Notes: generated from the letters alone by a model not told the origin. A DNA stretch of 64,000 nucleotides from CANJIV01 sp046330225 (GCA_046330225.1 JAXLTD010000001.1:659697-723696), one strand, 5' to 3'. Counted from the stretch's first letter, positions 24,600-33,591 are shown. Made by a program: numbers and translations.

Positions 24600-27266
24600 A
24601 TGGAGGTTCGTCCCTCGCCGAACACCAGCCGCCGTGGGAGTTCCGTCGAGCCCGCAGAGCTCGCGGCGTTCGGCCGCGTCTCGGCTTCGGCCTGGCTGCT
24701 CGGGGCCGTTGCGGTCGTCGTCCTCGTGCTGGTCGACCCCGGGGCAGTGCAGGCCCGGCCCCTGGCGGCGGGCGCGGCAGCCGCCGCGGCCATGGCGGCC
24801 GCCGCGTCGCTGTGGGCGCCGTGGGCGCGGCTCGGGCGGCCCTGGATGGTCGGCTCGATCCTCGCCGGGCTGGCGGGCGTCGCCGGCCTCGTCGCGATCA
24901 CCGGCGGGGCGGCGAGCAGCTTCAACCTGTTCTTCCCGTTCGTGGTGGCGCTGGCCGCCTACCTCTGCACGCCGCGGGAGCTGCTCCTGGTCGCGCCGGC
25001 GGCGATGCTCGCGTCAGCGGCGCCCATCGCCTATGGCGGCGCCGGCTCGCTGGCCTCGCGCGGATTCGCCTGGCTCCTGCTCGTCGTCACGAGCGCCGGG
25101 CTCGCGGCCGTCGTCCAGCGCCAGCGCAGCGCCGCGCGGCGGCTGGCGGCCGAGCACGAGGAGCTCGCCTACATCGATCCCCTCACCAGCATCACGAACC
25201 GCCGCGGCTTCGAGCGCCGGGCCGGCGCGGAGCTCGCCCGGGCCCGCCGGTCCGGGCGGAGCTTGACGCTGATCTACCTCGACCTCGACAACTTCAAGGC
25301 GGTCAACGACACGCGCGGCCACGCCGCCGGGGACGCCGTCCTGCGCAACGTGGCGCTCGCCATGGCTGCCACCGTCCGGGGGGAGGACCTCGTTGCCCGC
25401 CACGGCGGAGACGAGTTCGCCGTGCTGCTCCCGGAGGCCTCGGCCGAGGAGGCGCGGCGCGCGCAGGCGCGGCTGCTGGCCGCGATCGAGCGCGCCGCGG
25501 CCGCCGCGACCGACGGCGCGCCCCGGGCGGTCGGGGCCAGTGCCGGGCTCGCCACGTATCCGCACGACGGCGACACCGTGGACTCGCTCCTGGCCGCGGC
25601 CGACCTGGGCCTGCGCCACGCCAAGGCGGCACGCGGCGCGAGCCGCGCCGCGGCGGCCGTGGCCGAGATCGTCTCCGCGCCGGCGGCCCGGGCGACCCGT
25701 GGGCCCGGCGCGGCGGGCCACGGCCGGGCGGAGCGCCGGGCCGAAGGCTGGGATCTGCGCGGGGCCGCGGAGCGCGGTGCCGCGGCCGTCGCGCTCGTGC
25801 TGGCGGGCTGGTTCGCGCTTCCCTATCTGGTGCCCCCGGTCGTGGCCCGCTCGGCGGTCATCGCGGGGGTCACGCTCGCGCTCGCGCTTCTCGCCCTGCG
25901 GGCCGCCGCCGCGTCAGAGGGCCGGGAGCGGCTCGGCTGGCAGCTGGTCGGGATCGGCGCCGTCGCCGGCTTCATCCCGTACGTGGGGGCCCTCCTGGCC
26001 TTCGTCATCGGCATCGGGCTCCTGCTCATCACCGATGGCCCAGGCGCCCGGTCGCGGCATGCCCTCGTCGACGCCCTGTCGGTCTTCGTCCCGGTCGCCA
26101 CCGCCGCGCTCGTCTACCTCGTGCCCGAGGTGCTCGAGCGGTCGCCGGCCGGCGCGGACCGGGTCGCCGCGCTCGGCGCGGTCGCGCTGCTCACGCTCGC
26201 CGTCACGTGCGCGCTCGTCGTGCCCCTGCGGGTCGGTCACCGCCACCGCCCGGATGCCTGGCTCGCGGCGGCGGGCTTCGGCGTCGGCATGCTCGCCTCG
26301 ACGCCGCTCATCATGTCCCGGCACGCCGGCGTGTCGCCCGAGCCGGACACGATCTGGCTCGCCGGGCTCCCGCTGTGCACCGTGCTGTGCGCCGTGGGCG
26401 CCTGGCTGCGGGCGGCGCGCCAGCGCCCGCCCGTGCCGATCGACGCCGACGCGGGCCGCCGGGTCGCGGCGAGCACCTATGTGATCAACGGCGCCCTGCT
26501 GCTCCTCCTGGCCAGCCTGCTCCTCACCGAGGGCGCCATTCCGGGCCTCGTGGTCGCGATGCTCCTGGGCCTCAGCATCCCGCTCCAGCTCGCGCGCTTC
26601 CGGCTCACCGAGCGCTCCCACGAGCGCCTGCTCGGGGACGTGCGCCGCTCCGAGCACCTCATGCTCGAGCAGTACCGCGCGAGCCTCGTCGCGCTTGCGG
26701 CGGCGCTCGAGGCCCGGGACGGCTACACGGGCCGCCACGGCGAGGAGACCGTCGTGCTGGCCGGCATGGTCGCCCGCCGGCTCGGCCTCGACGACCACGA
26801 GGTGGGGGAGGTCGAGAGCGCTGCGCTCCTGCACGACCTCGGCAAGCTCGGCATCAAGGACTCGGTCCTGCGCAAGCCCGGCCCGCTCGACGACCACGAG
26901 TGGGACGAGATGCGCCGCCATCCGGTGATCGGCGAGCGCATCCTGCGGACCGTTCCCGGCCTCGAGCGCGTCGCCGAGGCCGTGCGCCACGAGCACGAGC
27001 GCTGGGACGGGCGGGGCTATCCGGACGGGCTCGCCGGGGAGGACGTCCCGCTCGCGAGCCGGATCGTCCTGGCCTGCGACGCCTGGCACGCCATGACGAG
27101 CACCCGCCCCTACCGCGAGTCGATCGGCCAGGACGCCGCGGCGCGCGAGCTGCGGGACGGCGCCGGATCTCAGTTCGACCCCGCGGTCGTCACCGCGCTC
27201 TCGGACGTGCTCGGGCTCAACGGCGGCGGCGCGCCGCGCCGCAGCGCCACCGTGCAGGCCGCCTGA
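24600..27266 (+). CDS. Membrane GGDEF + HD-GYP c-di-GMP signalling protein
   Basis: An 888-aa protein likely to both make and degrade cyclic di-GMP. Order: four to five membrane helices (residues 28-172), a GGDEF domain with active site RHGGDEF at 267-273 and an inhibitory RxxD site (RGED, 260-263), a second membrane block of about eight helices (400-670), and a C-terminal HD-GYP domain with LLHDLGKLGI, RHEHERWDGRGYP and ACDAWHAMTSTRPYRES. Both active sites look intact. Placing a membrane block between two cytoplasmic enzyme domains is unusual. The start is ATG 24600. Confidence 0.9.
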   Translation: MEVRPSPNTSRRGSSVEPAELAAFGRVSASAWLLGAVAVVVLVLVDPGAVQARPLAAGAAAAAAMAAAASLWAPWARLGRPWMVGSILAGLAGVAGLVAITGGAASSFNLFFPFVVALAAYLCTPRELLLVAPAAMLASAAPIAYGGAGSLASRGFAWLLLVVTSAGLAAVVQRQRSAARRLAAEHEELAYIDPLTSITNRRGFERRAGAELARARRSGRSLTLIYLDLDNFKAVNDTRGHAAGDAVLRNVALAMAATVRGEDLVARHGGDEFAVLLPEASAEEARRAQARLLAAIERAAAAATDGAPRAVGASAGLATYPHDGDTVDSLLAAADLGLRHAKAARGASRAAAAVAEIVSAPAARATRGPGAAGHGRAERRAEGWDLRGAAERGAAAVALVLAGWFALPYLVPPVVARSAVIAGVTLALALLALRAAAASEGRERLGWQLVGIGAVAGFIPYVGALLAFVIGIGLLLITDGPGARSRHALVDALSVFVPVATAALVYLVPEVLERSPAGADRVAALGAVALLTLAVTCALVVPLRVGHRHRPDAWLAAAGFGVGMLASTPLIMSRHAGVSPEPDTIWLAGLPLCTVLCAVGAWLRAARQRPPVPIDADAGRRVAASTYVINGALLLLLASLLLTEGAIPGLVVAMLLGLSIPLQLARFRLTERSHERLLGDVRRSEHLMLEQYRASLVALAAALEARDGYTGRHGEETVVLAGMVARRLGLDDHEVGEVESAALLHDLGKLGIKDSVLRKPGPLDDHEWDEMRRHPVIGERILRTVPGLERVAEAVRHEHERWDGRGYPDGLAGEDVPLASRIVLACDAWHAMTSTRPYRESIGQDAAARELRDGAGSQFDPAVVTALSDVLGLNGGGAPRRSATVQAA

Positions 27267-27442
27267 CGTCGCCGGCTCAGGGCGAGCACGGCGCCGCCGG
27301 GGCTGTGCGCCACCCGCGGCGGCCGCGCCGCCAGGGCAGGCGGCGCGGCCGCCGGTTCGCCGAGGGAGGGGGAGTCCCCGGCGGGCGGCGGGCGGCGCGG
27401 GCCGCGGCCTCGAGGGCTGCACGGCGTGCGGCGAGCTGGCGC

Positions 27443-27736
27443 TCAGCGGCCGGGAGCGACAGCATGGCGCAGGGCTCCGAGTCGCAGGGTCCGGCGCGCG
27501 CCCTCCGGGCGGGCCCGCACCTCGAGCAGCTCGAGGTGGCGCGCGGTCGGCACGAACGGGTCGGCGATGGCGCGTCCGTCGGCGAGCGAACGGGCGGCGA
27601 CGACGACCCCGTCCACGCTCGCCAGCAGCACGGGCCGCTGGAGCGGCCGGGCGCTGTCGAGCGCGGCGAGGCGGCGCAGCGCCGGCCCGTCGTCGGCACG
27701 GGCGCTGCGGATGACGATGGTCGGATCGGGTGGCAT
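27443..27736 (-). CDS. Short GNAT-N-terminal-like protein
   Basis: A 97-aa protein starting at ATG 27734-27736. It begins TIVIRSARADDGPALRRLAA, the usual first strand and helix of a GNAT acetyltransferase, then RPVLLASVDGVVVAARSLAD. The acetyl-CoA-binding half is absent, so it is either a degenerate N-acetyltransferase or a family of short proteins known only by this half. The 176-bp gap between it and the GGDEF gene holds no feature I can name. Confidence 0.55.
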   Translation of the reverse strand: MPPDPTIVIRSARADDGPALRRLAALDSARPLQRPVLLASVDGVVVAARSLADGRAIADPFVPTARHLELLEVRARPEGARRTLRLGALRHAVAPGR

Positions 27737-27839
27737 GGCTGGCTCCGGTCGGCGGCAGGTTGCGAGTACGACGGCCAATCTGTCACCCGCGTGATATGAG
27801 AACAAGTGGGATTGCTTGACGCAGGGATAAGATGGGCTA

Positions 27840-28787
27840 ATGCTCGATCTCAAGCGCCTGCGCGTCCTGCGGGCCGTGGCCGACGCCGGCTCCTTCTCGG
27901 CCGCCGCCGACCAGCTCTCCTACACCCAGTCGGCCGTGTCGCAGCAGATCGCGGCGCTCGAGCGCGAGACCGGCTTGACCCTCGTCGACCGCGGCGGCCG
28001 CGGCGGCGTGCGGCTCACCGACGCCGGCGCCGCGCTCGTCGCCCACGCCGACGCCATCTTCGCCCGCGTGACCGCCGCCGAGCAGGAGCTCGAGGACATC
28101 GCGGGCGTGCGCGGGGGGCGGATGCGCCTCGCCTCGTTCCCGACCGCCGGCGCCACGCTCGTGCCGCTGGCGTTGCGGATGTTCGCCGAGCGCCACCCAG
28201 GAGTGGAGCTCTCGCTCATCGAGGCCCAGCCCGAGGCCGCGGTGCCGCGGCTCAAGGCGGGCGAGATCGATGTCGTGCTGACGTTCGAGTACACGAACCT
28301 GCACGCGGGCCCGGCCGACCTCGCCGACCTCGACGTCGTGCACCTCTTCGACGACCCGATGTACGTCGCGCTGCCCCGCGACCATCCGGCGGCGCGCCGC
28401 CCGTCGGTCCGGCTGGCCGACTTGGCGGACGAGGCTTGGATCCACGGCGACTGCACGGGGATCTGCGGCCGCATGCACATCGCCGCCTGCGAGGCGGCGG
28501 GGTTCGAGCCGCGCGTCCAGTACGAGACCGACGACTACAACGTCGCGCAGGGTCTCGTCGCCGCCGGGATCGCGGTCACCCTGATCCCGGAGCTGGCCCT
28601 CACGAACGTGCGCGACGACATCGCCATCCGCGACCTCGGCCGCAAGGCGCCGATCCGGCGCATCCTCGCCGCCACGCTCGCGGGGTCGGCCCGCTCCCCG
28701 GCGACCGGCGCGATGATCGGCGTGCTGCGCGAGGCCGCCGACGAGTACGCGGCGAGCCGCACGGCGCGCCTGGCCGGCGCCGCCTAG
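27840..28787 (+). CDS. LysR-family transcriptional regulator
   Basis: A 315-aa LysR regulator. The HTH spans about residues 1-60 (LKRLRVLRAVADAGSFSAAA followed by YTQSAVSQQIAALERETG), and the effector-binding periplasmic-binding-like domain follows from residue 90. Its ligand is unknown, and the divergent neighbour is the short GNAT-like gene. The start ATG 27840 lies only 7 bp after a TAAGAT hexamer at 27828-27833 that could be a -10 element, which would make the transcript nearly leaderless. This promoter call is weak because no clear -35 is seen. Confidence 0.9.
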   Translation: MLDLKRLRVLRAVADAGSFSAAADQLSYTQSAVSQQIAALERETGLTLVDRGGRGGVRLTDAGAALVAHADAIFARVTAAEQELEDIAGVRGGRMRLASFPTAGATLVPLALRMFAERHPGVELSLIEAQPEAAVPRLKAGEIDVVLTFEYTNLHAGPADLADLDVVHLFDDPMYVALPRDHPAARRPSVRLADLADEAWIHGDCTGICGRMHIAACEAAGFEPRVQYETDDYNVAQGLVAAGIAVTLIPELALTNVRDDIAIRDLGRKAPIRRILAATLAGSARSPATGAMIGVLREAADEYAASRTARLAGAA

Positions 28788-28804
28788 CCCGGTCCGGAAC
28801 GCGC

Positions 28805-28830
28805 GAAGGCCGGCATCGCTGCCGGCCTTC
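28805..28830. terminator. Hairpin terminator between LysR gene and tRNA-Leu
   Basis: A perfect 10-bp stem GAAGGCCGGC / GCCGGCCTTC with a 6-base loop, lying between convergent transcripts (LysR plus, tRNA-Leu minus). No long T run follows in either direction, so it may act as a weak intrinsic terminator or a 3' processing barrier for both. Confidence 0.7.
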
Positions 28831-28836
28831 GATCCA

Positions 28837-28922
<86 letters not shown>

Positions 28923-29008
28923 TGGGGCCGGGCAGTATAGCCACGAGGTGCCTGCCGGCCCGCTGCCGGAGCCCGGCCTTGTTTCCGTCGCCCGCGGCCG
29001 CTATCGTG

Positions 29009-29022
29009 CGAACACATGTTCG
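29009..29022. promoter_or_regulatory. LexA operator (SOS box) upstream of lexA
   Basis: CGAACACATGTTCG, a perfect match to the Gram-positive/actinobacterial SOS consensus CGAAC-N4-GTTCG. It lies 18 bp before the lexA ATG and is the expected autoregulatory site. The second copy in the window is at 34473-34486, before the imuB-like gene. Confidence 0.92.
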
Positions 29023-29040
29023 TTTCTCGCATCCGAATCG

Positions 29041-29697
29041 ATGCCTAGGAGGCACCCGGACGTGGTCGACCTCAACCTCACCAAACGCCAGCAGGAGATC
29101 TTCGACTTCATCAAGCGGTACTCGGGCGAGCACGGGTATCCCCCGACCGTCCGTGACATCGGGAAGGCCGTCGGGCTGGCCTCGTCCTCGACGGTGCACG
29201 CGCACCTCGCCAACCTCGAGAAGATCGGGCTCTTGCGCCGCGACCCGGCCAAGCCGCGGGCGATCGAGCTGCTCGACCGGGCGGTCGGCAACGCCGTCGA
29301 CAACGTCCGCAGCATCGTGCGGCCGGGCGGGCTCCCGCTCGTCGGGCAGGTGGCGGCCGGGCAGCCGGTCCTCGCCGAGGAGAACATCGAGGACTACATC
29401 CCGGTTCCGCAGGTCGCCGGCGGCGAGGACGGCGAGTACCTGCTCCGCGTCCGCGGCGAGTCGATGAAGGACGCCGGGATCCTCGAGGGCGACTTCGTCG
29501 TCGTCCGGCCCCAGAGCGCTGCCGAGGACGGGGACATCGTCGTGGCTCTCGTGGGCGAGGAGGCCACCGTGAAGCGGTTCTTCAAGGAGCGCGATCACGT
29601 GCGGCTCCAGCCCGAGAACTCCGAGATGGAGCCGATTCGCTCGAAGGACGTGCGCGTCCTCGGGCGGGTCGTCGGGCTCCTGAGGAAGGTCGCGTGA
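29041..29697 (+). CDS. lexA: SOS repressor LexA
   Basis: A 218-aa self-cleaving repressor of the DNA-damage response. The N-terminal winged helix reads LTKRQQEIFDFIKRY, YPPTVRDIGKAVGL and SSSTVHAHLANLE. The C-terminal peptidase domain has the cleavage region VGQVAAGQP (Ala-Gly scissile bond), the catalytic Ser in RGESMKDAGI and the catalytic Lys in EATVKRFFKE. ATG 29041 is used; GTG 29062 is possible. The SOS box at 29009-29022 marks autoregulation. The next gene starts at the lexA stop with a GTGA overlap. Confidence 0.95.
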   Translation: MPRRHPDVVDLNLTKRQQEIFDFIKRYSGEHGYPPTVRDIGKAVGLASSSTVHAHLANLEKIGLLRRDPAKPRAIELLDRAVGNAVDNVRSIVRPGGLPLVGQVAAGQPVLAEENIEDYIPVPQVAGGEDGEYLLRVRGESMKDAGILEGDFVVVRPQSAAEDGDIVVALVGEEATVKRFFKERDHVRLQPENSEMEPIRSKDVRVLGRVVGLLRKVA

Positions 29698-29924
29698 CCA
29701 CGGTCGCCGCGCGGCCGCTGGCGGCGGCGCCCGTTCCGGGCGGCGCTGCGCTGCGCCTGGTGGCGAGCGCCGGCGGCAGGTCGACGCTGGAGGACGTCAT
29801 CTCCGGCGTATGGGAGGACCTGGCCGCCGGGCGCTCCGCCGCCTGCCCCGTGTGCGCGTCGCCGCTCCGGGCCCGCCGGGCAGAGCCGGCGGCGTGCGCC
29901 GCCTGCGGCAGCACGCTCTCCTGA
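29694..29924 (+). CDS. Small zinc-ribbon protein coupled to lexA
   Basis: A 76-aa protein whose GTG start overlaps the lexA stop (GTGA). A helical segment LEDVISGVWEDLAAGRSA precedes two CxxC pairs (CPVCAS and CAACGS), probably one zinc site. Its tight coupling to lexA suggests it belongs to the SOS response, but no function is known to me. Confidence 0.65.
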   Translation: MTTVAARPLAAAPVPGGAALRLVASAGGRSTLEDVISGVWEDLAAGRSAACPVCASPLRARRAEPAACAACGSTLS

Positions 29925-30025
29925 GCGCGCGTGCTGCCCGACGGCGTCGGCGCGCTCGACGGGATCCGGCCCGGGCATTAGGGTCTCGCCGTCACCGATC
30001 GCCCGCTCCGCCCGAAAGGAACTCA

Positions 30026-30304
30026 ATGCTCCGCGCCTTGCTGTCCGTCCCCGCCCTTGCCCTCGCCGCCGTCGTCATCTCCGGGTGCGGGAATCTCGAC
30101 ACGGACAAGCTGGAGTCCAAGATCAAGGAAGACGCCAAGAAGGACGGGGTCACGCTCACGTCGGTCGACTGCCCGAGCGACATCGAGGCCAAGAAGGGCA
30201 AGGACTTCACCTGCACGGCCAAGGTCAGCACCGGCCAGACCCTCACGCTGAACATTCAGCAGACCGACGACAACGGCAACGTCCGCTACTCCGTGGCGAA
30301 GTAG
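30026..30304 (+). CDS. DUF4333-type lipoprotein
   Basis: A 92-aa exported lipoprotein. A clear ribosome-binding site (GAAAGGA, 30014-30020) precedes ATG 30026. The signal peptide ends at the lipobox VISGC, with Cys21 the lipidated residue. The mature domain reads GVTLTSVDCPSDIEAKKGKD then FTCTAKVSTGQTLTLNIQQT, the DUF4333 pattern with two conserved cysteines. Its role is unknown. Confidence 0.82.
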   Translation: MLRALLSVPALALAAVVISGCGNLDTDKLESKIKEDAKKDGVTLTSVDCPSDIEAKKGKDFTCTAKVSTGQTLTLNIQQTDDNGNVRYSVAK

Positions 30305-30380
30305 TCCGGCACTCTGGGCAGCGGCAGCAGCCTCGCCAGCCTGGGCGCTCGACAGTGGCCCGGGCCGCGGCTACCCTGGG

Positions 30381-30711
30381 ATGGCAGGCCAAGCAGCCGC
30401 GGAGGTGAACCCTTCGAGGAAAGTCCGGACATCACAGGGCAGGGTGGTCGGTAACGCCGACCCGGGGAAACCCGCGGGAAAGTGCCACAGAAAAGACACC
30501 GCCGACGTCTGGGCCACACGTGAGCCCAGGCGGGCAAGGGTGAAATGGTGCGGTAAGAGCGCACCGGTGCCGCGGTGACGCGGCGCGTCCAGGCAAACCC
30601 CACCCGATGCAAGGCCAAGCCGGACCGTTTGCAGGCTGCCCGCCGAGGTCCAGGTCGGCCGCACAGATGGATGGCTGCTCACGACAGAATCCGGCTTATC
30701 GGCCTGCTACC
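30381..30711 (+). ncRNA. rnpB: RNase P RNA (class A)
   Basis: The catalytic RNA that trims tRNA 5' leaders. Hallmark conserved blocks appear in order: GAGGAAAGTCCGGAC (30416-30430), ACAGGGCAGGGTG, GGAAAGTGCCACAGAAA, AGGGTGAAATGGTGCGGTAA, the GATGCAAGGCCAA region and the 3' GACAGAATCCGGCTTA. The outer helix pairs GGCAGGCC near the start with GGCCTGCTACC at the end, which sets the limits to within a few bases. A strong terminator follows at once. Confidence 0.95.
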
Positions 30712-30712
30712 G

Positions 30713-30743
30713 ATCGGGCCCCCGGCACTCCCGGGGGCCCGAT
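30713..30743 (+). terminator. Terminator of RNase P RNA
   Basis: A 13-bp perfect stem, ATCGGGCCCCCGG / CCGGGGGCCCGAT, with a 5-base loop starting 2 bases after rnpB. No U-tract follows, as is common in GC-rich actinobacteria. Confidence 0.85.
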
Positions 30744-30819
30744 CCACGTCCGGGGACGGTGCGCGTCACCGATCCGCACGGCGCGGTGCGGACGGCCCGA
30801 TCCCGGGTAGCGTCGGCGC

Positions 30820-31785
30820 ATGAGCTTGGGCGCCCCAGGGCCGACCGACCGCGTGCGGGACTTCTCCGCACGGTCCTGGCGCGACACGCTGGTCCGGACC
30901 GTCAAGGCGTTCCTGGCCGACAACCTCACCGACACCGCGGCGGCGCTGACGTACTACACGGTGCTGTCCGTGTTCCCGGCGCTCATCGTCCTCGTCTCCG
31001 TCCTCGGGCTGTTCGGCGACCCCGGCTCGACGACGAAGGCCCTCACCGACGTCATCACGAAGGCCGGCCCGGACACGGCCGCCGAGACCTTCCGCGGGCC
31101 GATCGTCGGGATCACCGCCCACCGCGAGACCGCCGGCGTGCTCCTGTTCGTGGGCCTCGGGGTGGCGGTGTGGTCGGCCTCGGCCTACGTCGGGGCGTTC
31201 ATGCGGGCCTCGAACGTCGTGTACGGCGTGGCCGAGGGCCGCCCGTACTGGAAGCTCCAGCCGCTGCGGCTGCTCGTCACCCTCGGCATGGTGCTCGGAG
31301 CGGCGCTCGTGTCGGTGGCGCTCGTGATCAGCGGCCCGCTCGCCGCCGCGATTGGCGACGCGCTCGGCCTCGGCGATGCCACGGTCACGGCGTGGGAGAT
31401 CGCGAAGTGGCCGGTGCTGTGCCTGGTCGTCCTCACGATGATCTCGGTGCTCTACTACGTGTCGCCCAACGTGAAGCTGCGCGGGTGGCGGCTGGTCACT
31501 GCCGGAAGCGTGCTGGCGCTCGCGCTGTGGGCGGCGGCCTCGGCCGGCTTCTCGTTCTACGTGGCGAATTTCGGCCGCTACGACAAGATCTACGGGGCGC
31601 TCGGCGGCGTCGTGACGTTCCTCGTCTGGCTGTGGCTGACGAACCTCGCGATTCTCCTCGGGGCCGAGCTGGACGCCGAGCTCGAGCGCGAGCGCCAGCT
31701 CGTGGCCGGCGTCCCGGGCGCGGCCGAGCAGATCCAGCTCGAGCCGCGCGCGCCGGCCGAGGGGCCGCGCGAGCCGGCGCCGTGA
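30820..31785 (+). CDS. YihY/BrkB-family membrane protein
   Basis: A 321-aa integral membrane protein of the YihY/virulence factor BrkB family (sometimes miscalled RNase BN). It begins with the family segment FLADNLTDTAAALTYYTVLS then VFPALIVLVSVLGLFG. Five or six further helices follow, including SVLYYVSPNVKLRGWRLVTA and the family-typical GALGGVVTFLVWLWLTNLA. An acidic C-terminal tail ends the protein. Transport or envelope function is suspected for the family, but the substrate is unknown. Confidence 0.88.
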   Translation: MSLGAPGPTDRVRDFSARSWRDTLVRTVKAFLADNLTDTAAALTYYTVLSVFPALIVLVSVLGLFGDPGSTTKALTDVITKAGPDTAAETFRGPIVGITAHRETAGVLLFVGLGVAVWSASAYVGAFMRASNVVYGVAEGRPYWKLQPLRLLVTLGMVLGAALVSVALVISGPLAAAIGDALGLGDATVTAWEIAKWPVLCLVVLTMISVLYYVSPNVKLRGWRLVTAGSVLALALWAAASAGFSFYVANFGRYDKIYGALGGVVTFLVWLWLTNLAILLGAELDAELERERQLVAGVPGAAEQIQLEPRAPAEGPREPAP

Positions 31786-31799
31786 CGTAGGCTCGGCGG

Positions 31800-33554
31800 G
31801 TGCGGTTCGGCATCTTCTACGAGCACCAGCTCCCGCGCCCCTGGGACGACGGCGCCGAGCAGAAGCTCATCCAGGACGCGCTGGATCAGGTCGAGCTCGC
31901 CGACCGGCTCGGCATCGACTACGTCTGGGAGGTCGAGCACCACTTCCTGGAGGAGTACTCGCACTCGAGCGCGTCGGAGGTCTTCCTCGCCGCGGCCAGC
32001 CAGCGCACCCAGCGGATCCGTCTCGGGTACGGAATCGTCGCGATGCCGCCCGGCTACCAGCATCCGGCCCGCGTCGCCGAGAAGGTCGCGATGCTCGACC
32101 TCGTCTCGAACGGGCGCTGCGAGTTCGGCACGGGGGAGACGTCGTCCGGTGCCGAGCTCGCCGGGTTCGGGGTGGACCGGGCCACCAAGCGCGAGCAGTG
32201 GGCCGAGGCGGTGGAGGTCGCGACGCGGATGATGGCCGAGGAGCCGTTCGCCGGGCACCGCGGGCGGTTCGTCTCGGTGCCGCCCCGCAACGTCGTCCCC
32301 AAGCCGGTGCAGTCGCCGCATCCGCCGCTGTGGGTGGCGTGCTCGCGGCGCGAGACGATCCGGATGGCCGCCGAGCGAGGCATCGGCGCCCTGTCGTTCT
32401 CCTTCGTGGAGCCGGAGGAGGCGAAGGAGTGGGTGGACGAGTACTACGAGATCTTCGCCTCCGACCGGTGCCGGCCGATCGGCCGCGACGTCAACCCGAA
32501 CGTGGCCGTCGTGCTGCCGATGATGTGCCACGAGGACGAGGCGGAGGCGATCGAGCGCGGCATCGACGGCGCTCACTTCTTCGGCTACTCGCTCACCCAC
32601 TACTACGTCTTCGGCGACCACCGCCCCGGGCGCACGAGCATCTGGGAGGAGTTCCAGGCCCGCCGCTCCGAGGTCGGGTTCGCCCGCGAGATCGTCAATC
32701 CCGACGAGGGCCCGCTCGGGGTGCGGCTCCTCCAGCAGGGGCTCGGCTCCCTGCGGGGCGCGATCGGCACGCCGGCCCAGATCCGCGATCTCGTCGCCCG
32801 CTACGAGGCCGCTGGAGTCGACCAGATCATCTTTGTCTCGCAGTGCGGCCGCAACCGCCACGAGCACATCTGCGAGTCGCTGGAGCTGTTCGCCCGCGAG
32901 GTGATGCCCGAGTTCGCCGGACGCGCCGCCGAGCGCGAGGCCGCCAAGGGGGAGCGCCTGGCGGCGGCGGTCGCGGCGGGCCGCTCCCGGATCCCTCCGG
33001 CTCCTCCGCTCGACCCTGAGTACGCGATCCAGCCGCTCGACAGCGGGCCGCCGGCGGCTGAGCTCAGCGGGCCTGGGGACGCCGGAGCGGCCGCGGGCGT
33101 CGCCGGCGCCCGGCCGCCGCGCCTGGCCGAGCGGCTGCAGCGGGGCGGCGAGGCCGGCTTCCGCGCGCTCGTGCACCGGGCCACCGACCGGCGGCTCGAG
33201 CAGACGATCGGGTCGGACGCGGGCCTGCGGGTCCTCTTCGGCGCCGTGGCCCGCGCGTACGTCCCGGAGAAGGCCAACGGATTCCAAGGCGACATCCAGT
33301 ACGCGCTGCGGGGCGCGGACGGGGCCGAGCGGCTGTGGGTCGTGTCCGTCGCCGGCGAGCGCGCGAGCGCGCGGCCCGGCCGGGCGCCCGCTCCGGCGCT
33401 CACCGTCGGCCTCGGGCTCGCCGACTTCGTCCGCCTGGCGGCCAAGGACCTCGACGGCGGGGTCGCGGTGATGACCGGCCGGATGGATCTCGATGGCGAC
33501 CTCGCCGTCGCCGCCCGGCTGGGGGAGATGTTCGGGGAGGAGCAGGCGCTGTAG
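31800..33554 (+). CDS. Luciferase-like (LLM) flavin oxidoreductase fused to an SCP2-like domain
   Basis: A 584-aa fusion starting at GTG 31800. Residues about 1-380 are an LLM-class F420/flavin-dependent monooxygenase-like domain (RFGIFYEHQLPRPWDD, IDYVWEVEHHFLEEYSHSSA, IRLGYGIVAMPPGYQHP). A Pro/Ala linker follows. Residues about 450-580 look like an SCP-2 sterol/lipid carrier fold: GDIQYALRGADGAERLWVVS then ALTVGLGLADFVRLAAKDLD and MTGRMDLDGDLAVAARLGEM. Fusing a lipid-carrier-like pocket to the oxidoreductase suggests a hydrophobic substrate. The reaction is unknown. Confidence 0.82.
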   Translation: MRFGIFYEHQLPRPWDDGAEQKLIQDALDQVELADRLGIDYVWEVEHHFLEEYSHSSASEVFLAAASQRTQRIRLGYGIVAMPPGYQHPARVAEKVAMLDLVSNGRCEFGTGETSSGAELAGFGVDRATKREQWAEAVEVATRMMAEEPFAGHRGRFVSVPPRNVVPKPVQSPHPPLWVACSRRETIRMAAERGIGALSFSFVEPEEAKEWVDEYYEIFASDRCRPIGRDVNPNVAVVLPMMCHEDEAEAIERGIDGAHFFGYSLTHYYVFGDHRPGRTSIWEEFQARRSEVGFAREIVNPDEGPLGVRLLQQGLGSLRGAIGTPAQIRDLVARYEAAGVDQIIFVSQCGRNRHEHICESLELFAREVMPEFAGRAAEREAAKGERLAAAVAAGRSRIPPAPPLDPEYAIQPLDSGPPAAELSGPGDAGAAAGVAGARPPRLAERLQRGGEAGFRALVHRATDRRLEQTIGSDAGLRVLFGAVARAYVPEKANGFQGDIQYALRGADGAERLWVVSVAGERASARPGRAPAPALTVGLGLADFVRLAAKDLDGGVAVMTGRMDLDGDLAVAARLGEMFGEEQAL

Positions 33555-33591
33555 GCGGCCCGGCGCGGCGAGCCGGCGCTGCGGGCCTGAC

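Noticed and set aside
27267..27442. Possible small RNA or gene between the GGDEF and GNAT-like genes
   Set aside because: GC-rich short inverted runs only; no conserved RNA motif or credible start-stop frame.
27277..27786. 169-codon minus-strand frame overlapping the GNAT-like gene
   Set aside because: Ser/Arg/Pro-rich translation; the GNAT-like frame at 27443-27736 has the recognisable RSARADDGPALRRL start.
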